A DNA stretch of 64,000 bases, from positions 9,306,714 to 9,370,713 of the forward strand of contig NC_092567.1 of NCBI RefSeq assembly GCF_037975245.1. The letters run 5' to 3'. The first letter of the stretch is position 1, and each line of letters opens with the position of its first letter. The translations under genes and the position numbers were made by a program. Under the pieces are notes generated by a model. The model saw nothing but the letters and a program-made list of their open reading frames with translations, was not told the origin of the DNA and did no database searches. This document shows, one piece after another, positions 63,801 through 64,000 of the stretch. The stretch is from Apostichopus japonicus. Taxonomy: Eukaryota > Echinodermata > Holothuroidea > Aspidochirotida > Stichopodidae.

Positions 63801-63852
63801 GCGTAGATTCAATCTCTGGTATGTGTTGCATCTTAAACGTCGACCCGTATTC
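21841..63852 (-). CDS. DCDC1: DCDC1/DCDC5-like doublecortin-domain gene, 28 visible exons, 5' end outside window
   Basis: Twenty-eight exons with GT-AG borders join with compatible phases into 1380 residues plus stop (4143 nt). Order along the visible protein: doublecortin-like unit 1 (residues about 30-120), Cys-rich CNLC piece (about 130-160), ricin-type beta-trefoil 1 (about 240-500), doublecortin-like unit 2 split by a charged coiled coil (about 503-640), acidic stretch (about 695-712), ricin-type beta-trefoil 2 (about 780-905), Cys-rich CFAC/CFQC piece (about 925-980), doublecortin-like unit 3 (about 1025-1140), charged helix, doublecortin-like unit 4 (about 1254-1328) and a short tail. 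Mixed doublecortin and ricin-type domains are, to my knowledge, characteristic of vertebrate DCDC1/DCDC5. That protein is microtubule-associated and reported to link dynein with Rab8 vesicle movement to the midbody. The human protein is longer, so N-terminal exons should lie beyond 63852. The symbol is by architecture, without a database search. Introns are loaded with repeats and mobile elements. Confidence 0.88.
22040..30465. repeat. 82-bp satellite-like array, about 88 monomers
   Basis: The monomer contains CACATGATACCTGTAAACTT, AGTCCAGTGTTTCTAGGGAT and GTCATATGACATGAGAGACA. It fills the last intron of the DCDC1-like gene. Variable sites recur (CACATGA, CACTTGA or CACACGA; TATAATGC or TATATTGC). 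A block near 24.8 kb recurs exactly 30 monomers (2460 bp) later. The array is interrupted once by a mobile element at 27852-29001. Confidence 0.97.
27852..29001. mobile_element. 1150-bp element with inverted subterminal minisatellites, inserted in the 82-bp array
   Basis: Flanked by an exact 8-bp copy CATATGAC (27844-27851 and 29002-29009). Starting 10 bp inside each edge are matching inverted ends CACTTCGCCCAACAACC. Next to them are five to six tandem units of about 21 bp (TTCGCCCAACCAGCCTGGTC) on the left and their inverse on the right. The AT-rich core has several CGTTCGGGAATTGTTA-like repeats. No transposase. The outermost 10 bp match poorly between ends. The 8-bp duplication suggests hAT or a similar group. 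Confidence 0.8.
30597..30706 (-). CDS. DCDC1: DCDC1-like visible exon 27
   Basis: 110 nt, acceptor CATTGATAG after a T run, donor GTAACT, phase 1 to 0. Reads ANQQVEVKANFARVRKKDG and ends NIHPTIE. It sits directly beside the 82-bp array (ends near 30470). Confidence 0.8.
30738..34264. repeat. 1.8-kb dispersed repeat, copy 2, split by a hAT-type element
   Basis: Same ends and same orientation as the copy at 14577-16379. The left part runs to 31812 and the right part resumes at 33532. It lies in the intron between visible exons 26 and 27. Possible short target duplication AAACA on both sides. Confidence 0.85.
31813..33531. mobile_element. hAT-type non-autonomous element, 1719 bp
   Basis: Perfect 17-bp inverted ends TAGTGTTCAACCGATTA. 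Flanks CACCATTA (left) and CACCAGTA (right) are an 8-bp target duplication with one change. The homologous position in copy 1 of the host repeat is the intact single site CACCAGTA. Subterminal ACCGATTCCGATTA repeats occur at both ends. No transposase frame is recognisable; a long T run lies near 32622-32641. Confidence 0.9.
34538..34740. mobile_element. Penelope-type repeat end with inverted hammerhead-like motifs
   Basis: Segment 34590-34650 and segment 34681-34740 are inverted copies (TTGACCTGACGTTTCGAT and its counterpart ATCGAAATGTCAGGCCAA) around a poly(A)/poly(T)-rich loop. Both carry the GATCCTGCTA ... GAAA ... GTC arrangement of hammerhead-like motifs known from Penelope-like elements. 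Segment 34538-34645 recurs directly at 35137-35243. Confidence 0.65.
34853..35078 (-). CDS. DCDC1: DCDC1-like visible exon 26, doublecortin unit 4
   Basis: 226 nt, acceptor TTGTTTCAG, donor GTAAGT, phase 0 to 1. A nearly whole doublecortin unit in one exon: RILVYRNGSNPEKA, AALLFTEFGSRVESF, RLYCVSSGESFRG. It lies between two direct copies of a Penelope-like repeat end. Confidence 0.9.
35137..35243 (-). mobile_element. Second copy of the Penelope-type repeat end
   Basis: A direct repeat of 34538-34645 (CTGTTAGCAAACTGC, GAGCCTGT). On the minus strand 35207-35243 reads CTGAAGA, a GATCC/GAATC stem, GAAA, then TGTC: the conserved boxes of a hammerhead fold with a very short third stem. It joins Penelope-like coding sequence at 35244. 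Confidence 0.6.
35244..35363 (+). pseudogene. Penelope-like element, left coding fragment
   Basis: Plus-strand frame with PTIAYRRPCNLRDLLVRA, the conserved segment between reverse transcriptase and GIY-YIG endonuclease in Penelope-like elements. It is 5' truncated (no RT core) and cut at 35363 by the LTR retrotransposon. The frame continues exactly after the LTR element at 42771. Confidence 0.8.
35364..36097 (-). repeat. 3' LTR of the retrotransposon
   Basis: Same length and, by eye, the same sequence as the 5' LTR. Adjacent to the polypurine tract on its inner side. Confidence 0.93.
36098..36107 (-). promoter_or_regulatory. Polypurine tract
   Basis: TTGAGGGGGA on the minus strand, directly before the 3' LTR. 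Confidence 0.75.
36108..37339 (-). other. Non-coding 3' part of the retrotransposon
   Basis: About 1.2 kb between the integrase remnant and the polypurine tract. AT-rich with short frames only; no envelope-like gene recognised. Confidence 0.6.
37340..38434 (-). pseudogene. Retrotransposon integrase, C-terminal remnant
   Basis: 364 residues in another frame from pol, overlapping its end by 13 nt. It starts in the end of the integrase core (AYAYNTFSSPQLGSYSPFEL) and continues into the C-terminal domain (YKPTSSSLTANSRKIAAEWCG). The RNase H domain and the catalytic D,D-35-E core are absent, so an internal deletion joined RT to the integrase tail. Confidence 0.85.
38422..40365 (-). CDS. Retrotransposon protease and reverse transcriptase (truncated pol)
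   Basis: 647 residues. Aspartic protease motif DSGA at 62-65. The reverse transcriptase includes SPVFLIPKKGTKDKRVVTDF, LDLKSAFFCLPL, PQGLNLSPAIFQ and the catalytic segment HHDDIIVYS at 526-534, where most relatives have an aromatic residue, any residue, then DD. It ends RKVFKWTE, where RNase H should begin, then a stop. Confidence 0.92.
   Translation of the reverse strand: MTPDKVPSKGRSKRKANNIWKNSNIPSSRYTGNDRNVDIQLDTRNFVRGTLHDGKGISLLFDSGATRSIISSSTVQNSKYLSSIQPVSVDVVNLKLGNGQFIHAYSTITFQVKIQGHEFQLSALIAANLTGIDLILGSPTLKELNGSLDFTTNCFRIKQAKVFLRPVQRFVIYPGQQRYITVQGRLPLYARNADVVIKPFPLISRMCPSRMLVKMHKGRTKILLRNMGNRKFFLNPSRTVAHLDLADIITVTEDIPTESLDFLNVMRDIEKPSLFRTNSNSKENRDEITRYNLHRYPHLTVDDPLVSKSEQEIMRDNINLEQSILNASETESIYEFLDSHRDAFSLYGELSHCPNYEADITLTNDEPFYIRPYRLSDEDKVIVASELDKLVRLGILAVGHQSYTSPVFLIPKKGTKDKRVVTDFRYLNSRIKRLNHPFPLLNETIRTIGYSGAKILGVLDLKSAFFCLPLSVHAQQYTGIASFHGGKHYYYKRLPQGLNLSPAIFQSQINDILATIPNSNKFCIAHHDDIIVYSADKQSHKQHLKAIFKVLMDNGLKISPKKCSIFQNSVRYMGHLLSITTEGEACIQPLHDRCAAIRNTPKPHNVKSVRRFVGAVNYVASFFPNIQALLRPLHQLSRKRKVFKWTE
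40395..41354 (-). CDS. Retrotransposon gag
   Basis: 319 residues, no stops. The central part resembles retrotransposon capsid (WIENKNFSTIADMRKQFLARF, then HLAKISKAAAQL). One zinc knuckle near the C-terminus, CYYCQNRGHFAQYC (C-x2-C-x4-H-x4-C). Preceded by a leader of about 0.66 kb containing a GTAGCAG-type repeat (41605-41650). It is in a different frame from pol. Confidence 0.92.
   Translation of the reverse strand: MSVSEQGTSTSVNIMQKHRPTDFLPSQFQGDVINADLAEAHYLGFEDYLELHKLPSQTTTPEAVAEEFNEICRIFRRTLKGQARLWIENKNFSTIADMRKQFLARFSPGTSSYAKSQAFHALTYTPGDTAQAHLAKISKAAAQLSYGEDQIRDKFISTLPLQCRSAVLMSASPQATIADLVMKVQCYFDLQIESQPPASSELFMAMHDKASSVQTPTISASSEIHELCNKIQELETKFDQSRRSESQDNPKDMRQRYSSRDSRGPRTGQNNNRRRLPYYNPSITCYYCQNRGHFAQYCQIRLSHEMEANVKKVPTQNFQ
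42020..42032 (-). promoter_or_regulatory. Primer binding site
   Basis: TGGTGGAGATCGG directly abuts the 5' LTR. The first ten bases are complementary to a tRNA 3' end of the form ATCTCCACCA, as in some alanine tRNAs. The tRNA identity is tentative. Confidence 0.7.
42033..42766 (-). repeat. 5' LTR of the retrotransposon
   Basis: 734 bp, TGTTATGAAATAG at its minus-strand start and CAATATTACA at its end. Short open frames in both LTRs are identical and not meaningful. Confidence 0.93.
42771..43326 (+). pseudogene. Penelope-like element, right fragment with GIY-YIG endonuclease domain
   Basis: Continues the frame of the left fragment through Cys/His-rich RCIICSHH, then the GIY-YIG core NVIYLISCRVCGIQYVSE, then KKQFYGHR, GEHFNLPNH and RERLWMQRLRTNQPHGLN. 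In these endonucleases the second motif usually ends in Gly (YVG) and an Arg precedes the F-x-G-H segment; here they are Ser and Gln, so catalysis is probably lost. The C-terminal part beyond about 43180 is low-complexity Pro/Leu/Phe from C/T-rich 3' sequence. Confidence 0.82.
43823..43924 (-). CDS. DCDC1: DCDC1-like visible exon 25
   Basis: 102 nt, acceptor TCTCCGTAG, donor GTGAGT, phase 0 to 0. Reads KAHQRSRDKPVTRSIVDSSN and ends IQPTM, a basic linker before doublecortin unit 4. Confidence 0.83.
44100..44475. repeat. 27-bp minisatellite, about 13 copies
   Basis: Units AGTATTAGAAACTATGTCTG plus TCTGAGG. The period is nine codons, so one plus-strand frame stays open for 134 residues with repeats of SIRNYVCLR. 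It lies in the intron between visible exons 24 and 25 of the minus-strand gene and has no splice or start context, so I treat the frame as fortuitous. Confidence 0.9.
44721..44857 (-). CDS. DCDC1: DCDC1-like visible exon 24
   Basis: 137 nt, acceptor TTAACACAG, donor GTGAGT, phase 1 to 0. Reads EGPDFIATLSPQQPVLVEGG and onward to VNQLQ; no domain assigned. Confidence 0.85.
45381..45482 (-). CDS. DCDC1: DCDC1-like visible exon 23
   Basis: 102 nt, acceptor CCATACAG, donor GTAACG, phase 1 to 1. Charged helix (YMKQLKTLQRAERSKVMREL), possibly a coiled coil. Confidence 0.85.
45674..45775 (-). CDS. DCDC1: DCDC1-like visible exon 22, end of doublecortin unit 3
   Basis: 102 nt, acceptor GTTTTCAG, donor GTAAGT, phase 1 to 1. 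Ends LPLEVWVSCGESFIHLA, the closing strand motif of a doublecortin unit. Confidence 0.87.
45868..45912 (-). repeat. G-rich tract on the transcribed sense strand
   Basis: On the minus strand: GGGGTGGGGGTTGGGGAGGG and further G runs, enough runs of three or more G for a G-quadruplex. Intronic, between visible exons 21 and 22. Similar tracts occur at 45248-45265, 49756-49780, 50096-50110 and 51980-52008. Confidence 0.7.
46196..46358 (-). CDS. DCDC1: DCDC1-like visible exon 21, doublecortin unit 3
   Basis: 163 nt, acceptor CCTTTCAG, donor GTAACC, phase 0 to 1. Contains LPSAARKLYTQDGTQV, the central helix and strand of the unit, parallel to FAARRLYDHQGKEH in unit 2. Confidence 0.88.
46793..46999 (-). 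CDS. DCDC1: DCDC1-like visible exon 20, start of doublecortin unit 3
   Basis: 207 nt, acceptor CCATCCAG, donor GTAAGT, phase 0 to 0. A charged helix, then SVRLLAYRNGEGRGSEGVL, the opening of a doublecortin unit. Confidence 0.88.
47334..47522 (-). CDS. DCDC1: DCDC1-like visible exon 19, Cys-rich
   Basis: 189 nt, acceptor TTCCATTAG, donor GTAAGA, phase 0 to 0. Contains CFACARTLR and GMGCFQCLSGK; spaced CxxC pairs suggest a zinc-binding module (inference). It resembles the CNLC piece of visible exon 4. Confidence 0.86.
47937..47965 (-). CDS. DCDC1: DCDC1-like visible exon 18, 29-nt microexon
   Basis: 29 nt, acceptor TTTGCAG, donor GTGAGT, phase 1 to 0. Reads VGETPVEQP. Called because it is the only segment in this intron that fits the phases on both sides with good splice sites; it is the least certain internal exon. 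Confidence 0.65.
48292..48506 (-). CDS. DCDC1: DCDC1-like visible exon 17, ricin-type trefoil 2
   Basis: 215 nt, acceptor AATTTCAG, donor GTAAGA, phase 2 to 1. Reads FICSKPNPEMVLTV, then NQKWAFESDTGIIDAFA: the next trefoil repeats with a QxW motif. Confidence 0.88.
48861..49061 (-). CDS. DCDC1: DCDC1-like visible exon 16, ricin-type trefoil 2
   Basis: 201 nt, acceptor CTTTTCAG, donor GTATGT, phase 2 to 2. Begins PKKRKSSNQSR, a basic run resembling a nuclear-localisation signal (function unproven), then DGFITCKSNPYLVVGLEN and SQRWEIDEENG, a ricin-type repeat. Confidence 0.88.
49410..49571 (-). CDS. DCDC1: DCDC1-like visible exon 15
   Basis: 162 nt, acceptor TTTTCCAG, donor GTAAGT, phase 2 to 2. 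Includes KWPWERVVNVDLDRV; no domain recognised. It links the acidic stretch to the second trefoil. Confidence 0.83.
50267..50426 (-). CDS. DCDC1: DCDC1-like visible exon 14, acidic linker
   Basis: 160 nt, acceptor GCTTTAG, donor GTAAAT, phase 1 to 2. Low-complexity acidic stretch EEAEEEEVEIDDD near its end. Confidence 0.83.
50739..50985 (-). CDS. DCDC1: DCDC1-like visible exon 13, end of doublecortin unit 2
   Basis: 247 nt, acceptor TTCTACAG, donor GTAAGT, phase 0 to 1. Contains FAARRLYDHQGKEH and LVFASCGETWKDPN, classic second-half doublecortin motifs, then a helix QEQQRRVVLAMLAGD. Confidence 0.9.
51151..51306 (-). CDS. DCDC1: DCDC1-like visible exon 12, coiled-coil insert
   Basis: 156 nt, acceptor TCTGCCAG, donor GTAAGA, phase 0 to 0. 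Basic segment (NGKRFHRKTRSWDKRGG) followed by a Glu/Lys heptad stretch (EEQKRVEKLETKEEKLKQLE), probably a coiled coil inserted in doublecortin unit 2. Confidence 0.86.
52115..52200 (-). CDS. DCDC1: DCDC1-like visible exon 11, start of doublecortin unit 2
   Basis: 86 nt, acceptor TTTCACAG, donor GTAAGT, phase 1 to 0. Reads APLRLQVLKNGERD, the first strand and Asn-Gly turn of a doublecortin unit. Confidence 0.87.
52757..53007 (-). CDS. DCDC1: DCDC1-like visible exon 10, end of trefoil 1
   Basis: 251 nt, acceptor ATTTTCAG, donor GTAAGC, phase 2 to 1. Reads WALKQEKFENLGQWKHSVV, then FDWPMEGYLIAYAPPLKK, closing the first ricin-type region before a charged linker. Confidence 0.88.
53482..53880 (+). 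mobile_element. tRNA-derived SINE
   Basis: Begins GTGGTCAAGTGGTTAAGGCA (RNA polymerase III A box region) with B box GGTTCGAGCCC at about 53552. Then comes a conserved-looking core TGTCCTTGGGCAAGGCGCTT and GGTGTATAAATGGGGAC, ending in an ATAATTATAATT tail. The first 25 bp are duplicated in tandem. Inserted in the intron between visible exons 9 and 10. Confidence 0.85.
54081..54379 (-). CDS. DCDC1: DCDC1-like visible exon 9
   Basis: 299 nt, acceptor CTTCTCAG, donor GTATGA, phase 0 to 2. Begins TYPELALTYVEER (end of a trefoil repeat), then a polar Asp/Ser/Gln-rich insert, then GQHIVLAAVSALPSRHPWA. Confidence 0.85.
54733..54793 (-). CDS. DCDC1: DCDC1-like visible exon 8, ricin-type trefoil 1
   Basis: 61 nt, acceptor CCTTTCAG, donor GTGTGG, phase 2 to 0. 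Reads SSAGMLQEWSFSNDGRIFSK, a second trefoil repeat with the Q-x-W and G-x-I-x-S pattern. Confidence 0.83.
55034..55150. repeat. Roughly 38-bp tandem repeat, 3 copies
   Basis: Units of GATTGGTTAATAAGTAATGA plus AAGAAACATACT. Intronic. Confidence 0.8.
55252..55382 (-). CDS. DCDC1: DCDC1-like visible exon 7, ricin-type trefoil 1
   Basis: 131 nt, acceptor CCTTGCAG, donor GTTACT (weak), phase 0 to 2. Reads RGQIYSRAFPQLALTVLE, the G-x-I-x-S ... L-x-L-T-V pattern of a ricin-type repeat. Confidence 0.85.
55636..55743 (-). CDS. DCDC1: DCDC1-like visible exon 6
   Basis: 108 nt, acceptor TTCTTCAG, donor GTAGGT, phase 0 to 0. Ends PRQAQSWVINK, a QxxW-type strand leading into ricin-type trefoil 1. Confidence 0.85.
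55812..57962. repeat. 68-bp array with five-monomer higher-order pattern, about 31 monomers
   Basis: Monomers contain AGCGTTGACTGCCAAGCTAC and ACATACAACTGCGCTGGACA. Variant marks (CTCTAAC, TTAATGAC, CCTTAAC; ACACTGGATAG, GGGCTGCAC) recur in order every five monomers, about 342 bp (for example 56120, 56462, 56804). Located in the intron between visible exons 5 and 6. Confidence 0.93.
58309..58483 (-). CDS. DCDC1: DCDC1-like visible exon 5, source of the acceptor array
   Basis: 175 nt, acceptor CCTATAG, donor GTGAGT, phase 2 to 0. Reads HTLWHVSEGAPEEYEMAELQ and ends IDNHFLYLK. The acceptor and first 61-65 nt of this exon are tandemly repeated upstream about 33 times; only this copy continues into the complete exon. 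Confidence 0.85.
58484..61245 (-). repeat. 82/88-bp array made of splice acceptor plus exon start, about 33 copies
   Basis: Read on the minus strand each unit is about 20 nt of intron end (TATATTGACCTATAG) followed by the first 61-65 nt of visible exon 5 (GCATACACTTTGGCATGTGA onward to GAATTACAA). Most units are 82 bp; some are 88 bp because they keep CATCAA. It sits between visible exon 4 (61680) and the complete exon 5 (58309-58483). The distal edge (61225-61245) shows an older form of the intron end. Units are almost identical. Confidence 0.95.
61680..61794 (-). CDS. DCDC1: DCDC1-like visible exon 4, Cys-rich
   Basis: 115 nt, acceptor CTTTTGTAG, donor GTAATG, phase 1 to 2. Reads YCLQLTLDRARLCNLCGERN and onward to PDGGE; the CNLC pair may bind zinc (inference). 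Chosen over another AG 31 nt downstream because it keeps phase with exon 3 and gives the domain-like frame. Confidence 0.78.
61920..62380 (+). pseudogene. Non-LTR retrotransposon (LINE) 3' fragment
   Basis: Plus-strand remains of the C-terminal part of a LINE reverse transcriptase protein, broken by frameshifts. Visible pieces: CDLWGTTKDLDRKIDTFQK, ILNIRLTNNHWLSHDELYN, then AHRRLRFFGHVARLQED and KPVGRPKTT (open frame 62050-62238). It ends in a TAC repeat (62367-62383) that runs into the donor of visible exon 3. Antisense to the host gene. The clade is not assigned. Confidence 0.83.
62384..62555 (-). CDS. DCDC1: DCDC1-like visible exon 3, end of doublecortin unit 1
   Basis: 172 nt, acceptor TTTGTAG, donor GTAAGT, phase 0 to 1. 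Contains VVTTIFNSHGEPI and EIWISFGELFKDPN, the second half of a doublecortin fold. The donor merges with the TAC-repeat tail of a LINE fragment. Confidence 0.87.
62556..63232 (-). other. Intron between visible exons 2 and 3
   Basis: AT-rich; nothing recognised. Confidence 0.5.
63233..63334 (-). CDS. DCDC1: DCDC1-like visible exon 2, start of doublecortin unit 1
   Basis: 102 nt, acceptor CTTTCACAG, donor GTAGGT, phase 0 to 0. Begins VYENGRNDGEQIVFFNL, the N-terminal strand pattern (Asn-Gly turn) of a doublecortin unit. Confidence 0.85.
63415..63540. repeat. Roughly 30-bp tandem repeat, 4 copies
   Basis: Units of ACAAATTCCCAACAATGT plus TCACATTTACAT. Intronic, between visible exons 1 and 2. 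Confidence 0.85.
63766..63852 (-). CDS. DCDC1: DCDC1-like visible exon 1
   Basis: 87 nt, acceptor TTGATTACAG, donor GTTAGT. Reads EYGSTFKMQHIPEIESTH and onward, phase 0 to 0. First exon of the chain visible here; upstream exons lie outside. Confidence 0.78.
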
Positions 63853-64000
63853 CTGTAATCAATAAAAAGGATAACATTGTATTGAAAATATATACATCTA
63901 ATGTGCTCTACCCAAACTACAACATGAACAATGTAAAGTCAATTAAATCTCAGATGAAAAGATTCTGAAATCCTCCCTCAGGGAAATTATAAACCATCCA

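Overview
The window is animal (metazoan) nuclear DNA. It is intron-rich with GT-AG splice sites, carries two multi-exon genes of animal families, and is packed with minisatellites and animal-type transposable elements. The gene content and the frequent AGGCCTA-type motifs suggest a marine deuterostome, probably an echinoderm; that is an inference from composition, not a proof. Both host genes lie on the minus strand, in tandem.

Gene 1 (2720-6937, minus) is a complete SLC45-family transporter, closest to SLC45A3/prostein as far as I can recall that protein. It has three coding exons and encodes 554 residues. Its second intron holds two adjacent tandem arrays (78-bp and 85-bp units). A stretch of about 15 kb with no recognisable gene follows (6938-21840). 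It carries a TTAA-flanked element with a hAT-type MITE inside it, a second TTAA-flanked MITE, one copy of a 1.8-kb dispersed repeat, hairpins and short arrays.

Gene 2 (21841-63852 and beyond the right edge, minus) is a DCDC1/DCDC5-like gene. I could chain 28 coding exons with consistent phases from the right edge to the stop codon: 4143 nt, 1380 residues plus stop. The visible protein has four doublecortin-like units, two ricin-type beta-trefoil regions, two Cys-rich pieces, a coiled-coil insert and an acidic stretch. Vertebrate members are microtubule-associated proteins reported to act with dynein and Rab8 vesicles in cytokinesis. The 5' exons lie outside the window.

The introns of gene 2 account for most of the window. 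The last intron holds an array of about 88 copies of an 82-bp monomer (22.0-30.5 kb), interrupted by a 1150-bp element with inverted subterminal minisatellites. The intron before it holds the second copy of the 1.8-kb repeat, split by a 1719-bp hAT-type element; the first copy preserves the empty site. The intron at 35.1-43.8 kb holds a Penelope-like element split by a 7.4-kb Ty3/Gypsy-type LTR retrotransposon with apparently identical 734-bp LTRs and an ATAC target duplication. Hammerhead-ribozyme-like motifs lie beside the Penelope-like fragment. Further introns hold a 68-bp array with a five-monomer higher-order pattern (55.8-58.0 kb), a tRNA-derived SINE and a LINE 3' fragment.

The most unusual feature is the array at 58.4-61.2 kb. 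Each of about 33 tandem units is a copy of the 3' splice site and first 61-65 nt of the adjacent coding exon. The gene therefore presents about 34 near-identical splice acceptors in a row, each carrying an in-frame TAG that would terminate translation if a more distant acceptor were used.
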